A stretch of 64,000 nucleotides of DNA from Lasiosphaeria ovina (taxonomy: Eukaryota > Ascomycota > Sordariomycetes > Sordariales > Lasiosphaeriaceae). Below, in pieces: positions 54,419-64,000 of this stretch. Both the position numbers and the translations under genes were made by a program. Location of the stretch: positions 7,192,001 through 7,256,000 of the forward strand of contig JAULSN010000002.1 in NCBI GenBank assembly GCA_033439765.1, in the 5' to 3' direction. How positions within the stretch are numbered: the first letter of the stretch is position 1; every line of letters begins with the position of its first letter. The notes beneath the pieces were generated by a model. That model saw only the letters and a program-made list of their open reading frames with translations, ran no database searches and was not told where the DNA came from.

Positions 54419-55484
54419 ATGGACTCGGCCATAGACATTGAGACCTTCATGAAGGAGGTCGAGGAATCATTTTCGGACCTGTCGCTGCTTTCCAAGAAGC
54501 AACCAAAGCAATCAAAAAAGGGAGCCACGCAGAAACGTGCAGCCAGCAAAAAGCGGCAGGACGAGCGAATTCGTGCTGAGCTTCGCCTAGACCCCGCTAC
54601 TCCTTTGCCGTCCACCTATCTAACAATCTCCCAGAGGAGGCGAGAAGCACAAAAGCGGAAGAAGGCGCGGATTCGTGCTGAACTCGGCCTACCCCCATTC
54701 ATTCCTCCACACCCGCCCAGCGGCCTGACAAGAACTCAACGAAGGCGCGAACGCAAAAAGCGTCAGCAGGAGAGACATCGTGCAGCACTCGCCGCCGGCG
54801 TACCGCTTCCAGACAACGAGATGACAGGTCGGACCCCCACAGAGAAGCGCCGCGACAAGCTGAACTGTGCGAAGGAGAGAAAGCGTGCAGCACTCGAGGC
54901 TGGCTTACCACTTCCCGAGGAAAATACGCCAAAACGGACCAGTACTCAGAAGCGCCGTGAGATGAAAAAGCGGCAGCAAGCCCGCATGCGTGATGCGACT
55001 ACCGCGCTGGAGGCAGAAGGAGAGGCACAGCCCAAAGATGAGTTCTTGGAAACCGAAACCGGCATGCAGCAGGAGCTTTGCAACCAGATGACTGCCAAGC
55101 TACATGTCAGCAACTATGCAACAATAAGGCAAAGCTCAGCTGACCGCCACACCAGCAGCCATACTTCGCCCAAGAAACGCCGGAAGCCAAGCCCAGAGAA
55201 GGCACGGCGTGCAATACTAAAGCAGAGACACCACAAGGCATGGAACAAGAAGATGGCGGTAAGCAATAATTAATTTTCTGCGAAACTGTCTTTTCGGTGT
55301 CATCTTGGTCACTTTACTGATGACTTTTTTCTTTCAGTACTTGACCCTTGCCCTTGAGCTATTGACCATCTCGGCCCACGACACTTGTCCTTTAGCACAC
55401 GCATGGGCCGAGCACCTCCAAGTCGCATTGCCACACCGCCAGCCGGAGATTCGCAAGCCACAAGGCCAAGAAGAGCAAGTCTAG
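54419..55484 (+). CDS. Basic protein made of 35-residue tandem repeats
   Basis: Two exons: 54419-55258 and 55338-55484; intron 55259-55337 (GTAAGC...TTTCAG, phase 0), 328 residues. After an acidic N-terminus (1-25) come five units starting at about residues 37, 71, 106, 141 and 176, so the period is 35. Each unit has the pattern TQKRR..KKRQQ.R.RAAL..GLPLP followed by a polar spacer: a basic amphipathic helix, then a Pro turn. The C-terminal part has a basic KKRRKPSPEK stretch and a final exon (YLTLALELLTISAHD...). I know no family with this repeat. The high Lys/Arg content suggests nuclear or nucleic-acid-binding location; that is inference. If the intron is retained the protein ends three codons into it. 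Confidence 0.72.
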
Positions 55485-56654
55485 TTTGTCCACTATCTCC
55501 ATATTCATCTCTTGGGCGCGTCACAAGATTCCGCCTCAAAGTCTCTCGACACAATTCGTTCGCTCAGGCAGGCATCTTTTCAAGAGAACGGCGAACTCGA
55601 CGAGGTCATTCCTTTCGCGACTTCTGAGTTCGCTTCTCGCCAGCATCTCAAAAGCTGGTGTAGAGCCTACAGCGCCGGTGGTTGGGAGCAGCAGTTTGTG
55701 CGCCAGGCATGTCTATATGGTCGCCTCTACGATTCTAAGAATTACATACAGTATTTCGACCAAAGATGCTCGACTTCGCTTCGGCAACGCATATTCGGAG
55801 CAGTCTTCAGCATTTCCTTTCCTCTTCTAGTCCCCTTTCTTACACAGTCAATCATCGCGCGAGCAGATTCGCATATACCCTATCCCCAAGGAAGCTTCGT
55901 ACGAGCAGAACTCTGTGGCTCTGAGGTGAGCATTGCTCCCTGATCCACATGTATGCTAGAATCTTTGAGTACATCGTTTCCGCCGTTTCATGCCCCCTTC
56001 CGATCTCACTCAACTTCCATCCCCGCATTCGCCTTGTTTCCATCCCCGAAACGTAATCAGCTACTGAGCATGGAGTTTGTGGGGAGGTTGTCAGGTTTCC
56101 GATGTTTTCGGGTTATTCAGGTAGCTGATAGCCTAACATACCCGTCTTACTAGATGCACACCCGCAGCAAATGAACCTAGTTCCCGCACGAACAGCCATT
56201 ACTTCACCTAATCACATTGATTAACGAAGTCGACGCAATATCAGTGTCATGGCAATAATGTCAATTATGGCATCCATCTAACTAACTATTGCAGCCTCTT
56301 CCACAGTATAAAAATCCATTCACCTCGTGAAAATAACAAAGTCACCCCCCAAACCACGTCTGCGGACTTTCCTCACGAATAATCTCACTAGTCTCGCTGC
56401 CATGATTTAACATCCCGGGTCCCAGCCGTCAATTAAGGGCTCAATAGACCTATTTGCACGTCTTCCAGTTGGTCCTGAAGATGACATGGACGTTTCCATC
56501 AAACGAGTCAATCTATTTTTGAGGCATAGGCGGTTTTGCCCGCCGCTCTCAATCAGCCCACATTCCTTTTTTCGCTCTTCGTCTTTCCCAAATAACGCCT
56601 GGGGACCGAGGAGAGAAAAAGATACAAAGAAAGAAGGAAAGAAAAAAAGAAAGA
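55485..56654. other. Intergenic with one uncertain frame
   Basis: 1.2 kb. A 143-codon frame at 55512-55943 continues the phase of the preceding exon after its TAG and reads fairly protein-like (LKSWCRAYSAGGWEQQF), but has no family or start support. A further exon of the basic-repeat gene or chance are both possible. Confidence 0.4.
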
Positions 56655-57333
56655 CTAGGCCGACGCATCGCTGCAACGGCGCCACTTCAGCTGAACAGTC
56701 TGGGGGATGCTCACCGTCATGGCGCCCTTACTGGGGCTCGTAATGGGCGTGATGCGGACCTCGGAGTTCACGTTGAGGATGGCCGTGGTGCCGCACTTGG
56801 AGAAAGACTCGACGCCGACGCCCGCGAGCAGGTTGTAGTTGTCGTCGTACGGCGCCACGAGGTTCTTCTGGAACACCACCTCCTGGCTACTGTCGCCCGA
56901 AAAGGTGTAGCCGGCGCGGCACACGCCCGTCTGGCCGTCCGCCAGGCTGGCATAGCCCTGGAAGCGGGTCTCGATGATGGAGAACCTTTGTGTGTGCGAG
57001 GTAAGCATCTACTCACTCGCTGGGGGGGTCATCGGCGGTAACTCACTGGTAGCCAGCAGGGAACGAGAGGTTGATGCTGACGCGACAGTTCTTGCGGCTG
57101 TCCGAGGCAGAGCTGCCAGGACCAACGGTGACGACGTATTGATCAAAAGCCACGTCGAAGATGGTTCCAGTAGCGTCAACATTCACAAAGGCGTGACCAA
57201 CGGGGCAGCCGCTTCCAATAGCGGTGACATTGAGAATCTTGATGGTTGACGGGGCCGGGGCAGGCTGGACGCTAAGGACCGGGGAGGGAGCGGCAGCCGC
57301 AACACTGGCAAGGAGGAGAGGCAGAAAATGCAT
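56655..57333 (-). CDS. Secreted DUF4360-type protein
   Basis: Two exons on the minus strand: 57333-57047 and 56985-56655; intron 57046-56986 (GTGAGT...AAAG) leaves two bases plus one and keeps the frame, 205 residues. A signal peptide (MHFLPLLLASVAAAA) is followed by a Pro-rich spacer and a beta-rich domain with GSGCPVGHAFV, KNCRVSINLSFPAGYQFSI, GYASLADGQTG and a C-terminal QLKWRRC, the layout of DUF4360 secreted fungal proteins with four conserved Cys. Function of the family is unknown; members are commonly small extracellular or wall proteins. Confidence 0.85.
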
Positions 57334-59323
57334 CTCGGAGGTGGGTATGTCGAGTTAACGTTGGTTTGGTGAAGATTGAAGCCTTGGGATAGTGTGAGGA
57401 TGGATGGACCTGTTGGTGGTGTGGGTGATAATCAAGAACTTGGTTGTCTTGGGACGATGCGTCCTTCTTATATAGGCCGAGGACAGACAGGTTGGGAAAG
57501 TGGTTGAGGTATCCTATCTGCTCACTCAGGTCAGATGTCTGTCCCGGGCGTGATAGCCACGCTGGAGTGGATCTCGGAATGAAGAGGTGGCCATGTCCGT
57601 TCCCGGATGGTGAGGCGGAGGGAAGCGGGATCACGGGCAGAAGAGAGTCTCGGAGCATTGGTCTAGATCACGCCCTTCACGTTGCAATTGTTGATGCTAC
57701 CAGCAATCTCAAGTCTTGGCATGCACCTTGGCCACCTCGCCGTTGCGCTATGGCTGCTATTCTCTTGCTATTTACAGAGATAGCTTTGCAGTGTGGTCTG
57801 ATATCAAACCCAAAACCAGCAGCATGATAAAGCCTCCAGGCCGGTTAACCAAGGCCAAGTAGCAAGGGAGACCATGCGTAGTCTCAGCGACAATATCCGC
57901 ATTGGAGCAGCGCAAGAACACTTGGTGAGCTACACGCCTTTAGGCCAGGTCCCAGCTCCTCCCCCGTGATGCCCACAAGTATGTTCAGGCCAACGTGCCT
58001 GAGACATATGGACATATGGTAACATTCTTGGCGGAACGATTGGCCTCCTTCTGTCAAACCCTCAACAACGTAGCGTTCGTTGCTCCAAGAGAAGCCAATC
58101 CAAGCTGTAAGCTGTATTAAACAGGCCGTGACGTTGAGGCAAAAGGGCCGATCTATTTTGATACTCCCCATGTCTAATTCGGGATGTTCCACTGCAACGA
58201 CGAGTGTTGCTCCCCACATTCCCACGTACTCAATTATAGTTATTGAATCTATTCCCCAGTTTGCCATTTCCGCCATAGCCCTTTGAGAGCTGAACGGACC
58301 GCACCATCCGCGGCTCACATGTCGAACATCAGAGAATCCAGGTAGCGGGTATTGGCAATGTAAGGGGAAGCTTAGAATCCAGCGCTAGCAGACGGCTGCA
58401 AATTGACCTGCCGTATACTGTCGAGCGACTCGCTTGGGGCCGAGTCCGGAAGGTTCCAGTTGCCAAGCGGGCAGGGGTCTTGGCTAGACGCTTCTGCAAC
58501 CAAAGGGTGACGTTTAATATGACCACGGGTTGCATCTGCATCAGACTCAGTGACGGTGATTGGTCACGGCCTCGGTGTAGCGAGGCTGCCACATCCTGGA
58601 GGCTGGTAACATATGAGCAACGGAAACCTATTCCAGCCCAGGCAGGCGGGACTTGAACCCGGACAGGCCAGAGTGCGCAGTGTTCCAAACGGGCAGGTTG
58701 ACCTTGCCCAGAAAATGTTACACAAACTACAAAGCGACCTCACCCACCCATCGCCTGATCGGCCAATGGCCTGGTGTTTCTTTAGCAGTCAGTGGTGGGC
58801 ATGTTTATATGCTGTCGACATGGAGCCAACAGGTCAAGGCCAGTTGTGTATCCGGGTAGCATTGCTTCACCGCCTGTCGCTTCAGGGCATGCAGGGACCA
58901 AGCTGAGGGATTTCATATGGATAAAGTGTTTTGGAGCCTTGGCACTCGACTCTTTTCCATCGACCCCGCGCTTTGTTTCATTGCAATGCACTTTTCTCTT
59001 CAGTTAGTAAACATTTTGGTAACGAAACGACCTTTGGTCGTTATCTTGGGTGCATCTTGCTTGGTTGTAGCTTTTCTTGCCCTCTCCGCGGTGAGCGACG
59101 AGAAAGGCATATCCATTGGCGAGCAACCGATGAGACACTCCGGCTCGCTTCATGTCCGTCCACCATTGGGTAGCCCAGGCATATGCACGTCCAAATTACG
59201 CGGTACATTGGGTTCCGGGTCCTGGTCAACTCCAGGGTTGAGATTAGATTGGAGCTTAAATTACGTGAAAGTCATTGGGTAAGGCGGAGAGCGTATTGAG
59301 TATCTAAAGAGTTCAAGCCTGGT
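57334..59323. other. Long intergenic region
   Basis: 2.0 kb with no supported gene. Frames such as 57884-58318 (minus, 144 codons) and 58613-58906 (plus) lack family motifs. A tRNA-like B-box (GGTTCAAGTCC on the minus strand, about 58650) is present without a foldable tRNA around it. Confidence 0.5.
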
Positions 59324-61213
59324 CTAGTAAACATATATGAACTCGTCGTTCTCGCGATCTGTCAAATCTGCAAAGGCCTGATTACCAGTCCCGTTGCGAG
59401 TGCTATCCTCGTCTTCTGAAGCAGCCACGTACTCATGGTCCATCGAGCGGTCATGCAGATGGGCAGGCTTACCGTGGGCAACACGCAGGCGTGCCTGTTG
59501 GCGATTCAGCAGCCAGAGATTGGTGGCCTGGAGAAGAATGGCAACCCCCATGGCGATAAACACGACTAGCGTGCTGCGAAGGCCAGGGAGGTAGGAGGGA
59601 GCGTCGGCAGCGGTGAAAAGCAAGGGGCCAATGATGTTTCCAGCGGATGAAGCAGCGTTGTAGAGAGACATCATGGCCGCCTTCTTGGTTTGGCCCGCCG
59701 TGTTGGCGAGGATCCACGCCACAATGAGTGTGTTGCAGCCAAAGATGAAAGCAAGGAGGTAGTACCCCGCCAGCAGCGCCGAAGTGTTCTGCGCCTGGCC
59801 CCCTTCGCCCCGCGGCATCACGTAGAGTAGTACAAGTCCTGCGAGGATGGGCACCAGAATGGCCAGCAGCGTGATGGATTTCCACCGCAGCTTGGCCGCC
59901 GCCCAGGCAACGGCTAAGATGATCAAGTACTGGATGGCCCCAAAAGGGATGTTGAGCAGCGTGGTTTTGTACTTGTCGAAGCCGAGACCGCTCAGGATTA
60001 ACGGTCCAAAAGTGTTGGTGACCTGCGCACCGAGATTGTTGGTGAGAGACATGGCGATGAAGAGGTAGGTCTTGACGTCGAGGAATGCCTCAAGAACCTG
60101 GCTCCATTTCAGGTTTTGAGATCCCACGCCCGTCTGATTGGCTCGGAGTCGTTCAAGTGCCTGGGCACGCTCCGTCTTGGTCAGGAACCGGGCGGAGGGG
60201 ATATCATTGTCCAGTTTCCAGTAAATAAACGGAACGGTAGCTATGGTGACAAGGCCGGTACACAAAAAGATGCTAATTTGGTTAAATCAGTGGTGAACAA
60301 AAGGTGAAACAGACATGAACGCTATATAATTCTGACACTCACATCTGCCAGGGAGCAAGAATGGGCGACCTTATGCTGCCTAGTCCGTACGAGAGAATGG
60401 CGGCAACAATGGTGGCCAGACCGTTGGTCCCATACCATGCGGCGACTCGCACTGGCTGCTCCGATCTCCGGTACCACTGACTGGTGATGATAGAAAACAG
60501 GGGGAGGCAGCCGGCCTCGAAAAGGCCCAGGAAGAAGCGGTCGACGAGCAGGCTCCTGAAGCTGCGGCAGGCCGGCGTGCAGGCCTGCGCAATACCCCAG
60601 CCCAGAACGAGCACCGGCATGAGGATCCGGTGGGGTACCTTGACGATCAAGATGGACGAGAAGGGCTGCCAAGCCAGCTGGGCAATGGGGGCAATGGAGC
60701 CAACCACCGAATACTGGTTGCCCTCCAGATTCGTGTCTTCTTGCAGCCCAAATATGGCGCTATATCCAAGTATTGTCTTGTCCAGAATCTGTTCACAAGC
60801 GCGTCAGTTTAAATGATATAATTACGCGCATTGGACGGGGCAAGTGGGAATTACCTGAAGAAAGTAAACCCAAACCAGAATGGTTAGGATGACACGGTCA
60901 GTTTTCCGGCGAATTCTCTTGTTCTATTATGGCATAACATAGAAGGTTAGTACGCCGTGGCTCTCTGGATGAGCGGGAGGTAAAGAACAGAAAAAGGGGG
61001 GCCCACGTCCTCCTCTGTCAAGGTGACTCTCTGATCATCGCGGCCATCACCACCGACACCAGCATCCCCATGCTCTATCTCGGTAGCCGAGATTTCCGCA
61101 TTCTCCTCGTCATCGTTTGGCGCCGCCTGTCCGTCGATTTTGTGATCATCGGCCATGCCACTCTCTAATGGTTGATAGCCAGCTCGAGGTGGCCGAGAAA
61201 ATGAAGAAAACAT
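59324..61213 (-). CDS. MFS transporter, allantoate permease (Dal5/ACS) family
   Basis: Four exons on the minus strand: 61213-61007, 60923-60855, 60788-60343, 60272-59324; introns 61006-60924, 60854-60789 and 60342-60273 are GT-AG, and the joins (TEED-NKRIRRKTDR; FLQ-ILDKTILGYSA; PWQI-IFLCTG) read smoothly, 556 residues. An acidic N-terminal tail precedes KRIRRKTDRVILTILVWVYF and LDKTILGYSAIFGL, the hallmark start of this family; TM2-12 follow, with GYYLLAFIFGCNTLIVAWILANTAGQTKKA typical of the second half. The family carries allantoate, nicotinate, vitamins or other organic anions with protons across the plasma membrane; substrate unknown. An upstream non-ATG codon could extend it, but the ATG at 61213 is preferred. 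Divergent from the GH43 gene. Confidence 0.9.
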
Positions 61214-62178
61214 GGTAAGCAATGGCCAGCCCGCTGAGGGCGACGGGTTCAATCTTCAAGTCCAGGCCATACACATGACGTAGTGGTCGCACTCACACTG
61301 ATTACAGGAATCTCTGTAGTGCAAAGGCCGTCGGCAGAGGCAATCTTGGAACGGGTGGTGGTAGGGGTGACGCGACTTGAGACGGGCCCTAGATTCGCAT
61401 CGGACGCGGCGGGATGGCGGAATGCGGGGTTGGTGGGGGTCCCCAAACACTCACGAGGTCAGGTCTGCAGATCTGCGGAGCCCGCCCGAGTGATAAACGG
61501 ACCAGTCGGGAATGTGGTGCCATTGTGCTATGTGGGGGTCCGGGATCAAGAGAGGCTGTCTTTTAGTTCTTGTTCATCCTGATGAATATATCTGTTTATT
61601 TTACGGCGCGGAAATCAAATTTTGGCTTGTGAGATATGACTATGTCACGACATGGTTACGAGTTTGAGTCGCAGTTACACGCTCGTCTCACTCCGGAACG
61701 GCGCAGGTTGGCCGTTCCCTGCTGGGACTTTTTTGTTTCCTTGACCTCTTGCGTGATTTCGTTGGTGCCTCCCTTATATTTGTTAGTATGCGGAAAAGGG
61801 GTAGTTCTAAAGGGAAATCCAGCACCGAGCAATTGGGTTCAACTCTCGTCTTTAACAGCGGTTTCCCTCTGCTTCGCTTCACATTCAAGCTGTCCTTCTC
61901 CCTTGGCGCAACCCCACTCCATGCAGCGATGTCAATGGCGCCAAACTCCACCCTTCTGCGGTAGTTCTGGCAATCCCGGCTAAATAGCAGTTGCAACCCC
62001 CGCGTCCCGGGTCTCCGGTCGACAACTCGATGTCTCGTTTGTTGCTCTTTCCGCCTCGGCAACTTCAATCTGAACGCAAGAGGAGAAGATAATAAAGACA
62101 AAACGCGTCTGGATATACCACACCCATCCAGGATTCAAAACACGTCAACAAGAACGACTAACACCAACCAACTTGGCC
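61214..62178. other. Shared promoter region of MFS and GH43 genes
   Basis: 0.97 kb between divergent starts. The last 60 bases before 62179 are A/C-rich (CAACAAGAACGACTAACACC), a normal fungal leader. Frames inside are unsupported. Confidence 0.55.
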
Positions 62179-63834
62179 ATGCCGCTGGTTCGCAACCCCA
62201 TCCTCCCCGGGTTCAACCCGGACCCGTCGGTGCTCCGGGTCGGGGAGGACTACTACATTGCCACGTCGACCTTTGAGTGGTATCCGGGAGTGCAGATCCA
62301 TCACTCGCGCGACCTGGCCAACTGGGAGCTGCTGACGCGGCCGCTGAACCGCAAGAGCCAGCTGGACATGCGCGGCGACCCGGACAGCTGCGGCGTGTGG
62401 GCGCCGTGCCTGACGCACGACGGCGCGCGCTTCTGGCTTGTCTACACCGACGTCAAGCGCAAGGACGGCTCCTTCAAGGACACGCACAACTACATTGTGC
62501 ACGCCGAGGCCATCACGGGCCCGTGGTCTGATCCCATCTACGTCAACTCGTCGGGCTTCGACCCCTCGCTGTTCCACGACGACGACGGCCGCAAGTACTT
62601 TGTCAACATGCTGTGGGACCACCGCCGCCGCCCGCACACGTTTGCCGGCATTGCCGTGCAGGCGTTTGACGCCGGCTCGGCGAAGCTGGTCGGACCGCGC
62701 CGCAACGTCTACGCCGGCACGGACCTGGCCCTCATCGAGGGCCCCCACCTGTACCGGCGCAACGGGTGGTACTACCTGCTGACGGCCGAGGGCGGCACGG
62801 GCTACGACCACGCGTGCACGCTGGCGCGGGCGCGGGACATCTGGGGCCCCTACGAGACGCACCCCGCCAAGCACATCCTGACGTCCAAGGACAGCCCCCA
62901 CGCGGCCCTGCAGCGTGCCGGCCACGGAGACCTCGTCGACACGCCCGACGGCCGCACGTATCTGGTGCACCTGACGGGGCGCCCGACGACACAGCGTCGG
63001 CGGTGCGTGCTGGGCCGCGAGACGGCCATCCAGGAGGTCGTGTGGGACGAGGACGGGTGGCTGCACGTCAAGGACGGCCCTGTGCCGAGGCTGCACGTCG
63101 ACCTGCCCGGCGCACGCGACGAGGACAAGTACTGGGCTGAGAGCCTGTACACATTCGGGGCGGGGAGCGGGGAGAATGCGCGGCTGCCGGCTGACTTCCA
63201 GTGGCTGCGCACGCCCGATACGGAGCGCATCTTCGAGACGACGGCGGACGGGAAGCTGGTGCTGATTGGGCGCGAGAGCATTGGCAGCTGGTTCGAGCAG
63301 TCGCTGGTGGCGCGGCGGCAGACGCACTTTTCCTACGACGCCAAGACAGTGGTCGACTTCTCGCCGGCCGACGAGCGGCAGTTTGCGGGGCTGACGGCCT
63401 ACTACTGCCGCTTCAACTTCTTCTACCTGACGGTGACGGCGCACTCGGACGGGCAGCGCGAGCTGTTGATCATGGCAAGCGAGGCGTCGTGGCCGCTGGG
63501 CGGTTTGACGGCGTCGACGCTCGGCGACGCCGTGTCCATCCCCAACGACGGCCGGGTAGAGCTGGCGCTGAGCATCCGCGGCAAGGCGCTGCAGTTCTCG
63601 TACGCGCTGCCCGATGCCGCCGACGAGGCCGACCGGGAGCTGAAGAAGATCGGGCCCGTCTTTGACGCCACCATCGTGTCGGACGAGTGCGGCGGCCACC
63701 AGGCCCACGGCAGCTTCACGGGCGCCTTTGTCGGCGTGGCAGCCTCTGACCTGAACGGCACGGCTGCCCGGGCCACGTTTGACTCATTCCTGTACCGCCC
63801 CGTGCGCGACGAGAGCGACCGCTACGAGATTTGA
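62179..63834 (+). CDS. GH43 beta-xylosidase/arabinofuranosidase, intracellular type
   Basis: Single exon. The true start is the ATG at 62179 (the upstream TTG codon is not a start), giving 551 residues. The five-bladed GH43 catalytic domain has Asp15 in NPDPS (general base), Asp128 in GFDPSLF (pKa modulator) and Glu187 in LIEGPHLY (general acid), at the spacing of known GH43 beta-xylosidases. A C-terminal beta-sandwich domain (from about residue 320, SLVARRQTHFSYDAKT onwards) is also typical of that group and shapes the active site. No signal peptide, so it probably acts inside the cell on imported xylo-oligosaccharides, as fungal members of this clade do. It complements the acetylxylan esterase at 48995. 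Neighbouring MFS gene may be co-regulated; that is inference. Confidence 0.94.
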   Translation: MPLVRNPILPGFNPDPSVLRVGEDYYIATSTFEWYPGVQIHHSRDLANWELLTRPLNRKSQLDMRGDPDSCGVWAPCLTHDGARFWLVYTDVKRKDGSFKDTHNYIVHAEAITGPWSDPIYVNSSGFDPSLFHDDDGRKYFVNMLWDHRRRPHTFAGIAVQAFDAGSAKLVGPRRNVYAGTDLALIEGPHLYRRNGWYYLLTAEGGTGYDHACTLARARDIWGPYETHPAKHILTSKDSPHAALQRAGHGDLVDTPDGRTYLVHLTGRPTTQRRRCVLGRETAIQEVVWDEDGWLHVKDGPVPRLHVDLPGARDEDKYWAESLYTFGAGSGENARLPADFQWLRTPDTERIFETTADGKLVLIGRESIGSWFEQSLVARRQTHFSYDAKTVVDFSPADERQFAGLTAYYCRFNFFYLTVTAHSDGQRELLIMASEASWPLGGLTASTLGDAVSIPNDGRVELALSIRGKALQFSYALPDAADEADRELKKIGPVFDATIVSDECGGHQAHGSFTGAFVGVAASDLNGTAARATFDSFLYRPVRDESDRYEI

Positions 63835-64000
63835 GTACTTACCTTAGGTACCTTAGGTAATTAGTTTCTAGAATACTCCGTAACTCTAGGCTTCACCTAA
63901 CTAGAAGAATAGGAGCGGGAGCCTGAGCTGAGTGCTGATAGTGTCATAATGTTATGTGCCTTAACCGCGAGCCGACAGGCGCAGGCTGTAGTGCAGTGCC
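63835..64000. other. 3' flank of GH43 gene
   Basis: Only short repeats of ACCTTAGGTA (63841-63859) are visible. No gene before the window ends. Confidence 0.6.

Noticed and set aside
55512..55943. 143-codon frame after the basic-repeat gene
   Set aside because: Could be a further exon, but the TAG at 55482 precedes it and no convincing splice pair bypasses that stop; left as intergenic.
57884..58318. 144-codon minus-strand frame
   Set aside because: No recognisable motif, no splice support, composition like the surrounding intergenic DNA.
58600..58720. tRNA-like B-box (GGTTCAAGTCC on the minus strand)
   Set aside because: The T-arm stem is imperfect and no acceptor stem or anticodon arm can be formed with the flanking bases; no A-box in place.
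62158..63708. 516-codon minus-strand frame opposite GH43
   Set aside because: Antisense shadow of the GH43 gene, Arg/Val-rich with no motifs.

Overview
The window comes from a filamentous ascomycete (Pezizomycotina, probably Sordariomycete-like). The genes are GC-rich and have short introns of 59-102 bp with CTAAC/CTGAC-type branch sites. The gene set is typical: a non-reducing polyketide synthase (PKS), a HET-domain protein, a MARVEL protein, CE5 and GH43 plant-cell-wall enzymes, and a Dal5-type transporter. A large block carries the mark of repeat-induced point mutation (RIP): almost no CpA or TpG, many TpA, CpG retained, and TAG/TAA stops throughout former coding frames.

Left part (1-5003 and 28125-39185). 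Base 1 lies inside the last third of a non-reducing PKS (C-methyltransferase plus esterase-type thioesterase). Next comes a secreted-protein gene that is now dead and split in two. Beyond the repeat island lie a cytochrome P450 and a BAHD-like acyltransferase, both intact, then a small Cys-rich protein, remnants of a kinase-like gene, and a PDR-type ABC transporter pseudogene with a large internal deletion. PKS, P450, acyltransferase and transporter look like one secondary-metabolite cluster whose halves were pushed apart by transposons and whose exporter has decayed.

Middle (5004-28119). This is a 23-kb nest of four LTR retrotransposons, resolved here by LTR pairs and 5-bp target-site duplications. 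Copia element A (minus strand) inserted into the secreted-protein gene (duplication CCAAG). Element C, a 2.07-kb LTR element with gag only, inserted in the RT region of A (CTTCG). A second copy of the same copia family, element B (plus strand), inserted in the gag of A (GTACG-derived). Chromodomain Ty3/gypsy element D inserted in the integrase of B (GCTAC). A and B share an unexplained reading frame, antisense to pol, between RNase H and the 3' LTR, preceded by a pyrimidine-rich leader like that of a fungal gene.

Right part (39186-64000). Ordinary GC-rich gene space: a GPI-anchored CE5 esterase, a very short secreted peptide with an intron after its second codon, a three-exon membrane protein, a MARVEL protein with a GC-AG intron, a zinc-ribbon protein, a CE5 acetylxylan esterase, a HET protein, a basic protein made of 35-residue tandem repeats, a DUF4360 secreted protein, an MFS allantoate-permease-type transporter, and a GH43 beta-xylosidase divergent from it. 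The secretome (CE5, CE5, GH43) suggests a plant-biomass or plant-associated lifestyle.

Exon joins were derived by hand from splice motifs and frame continuity. Family names rest on recognised motifs, not on a search.
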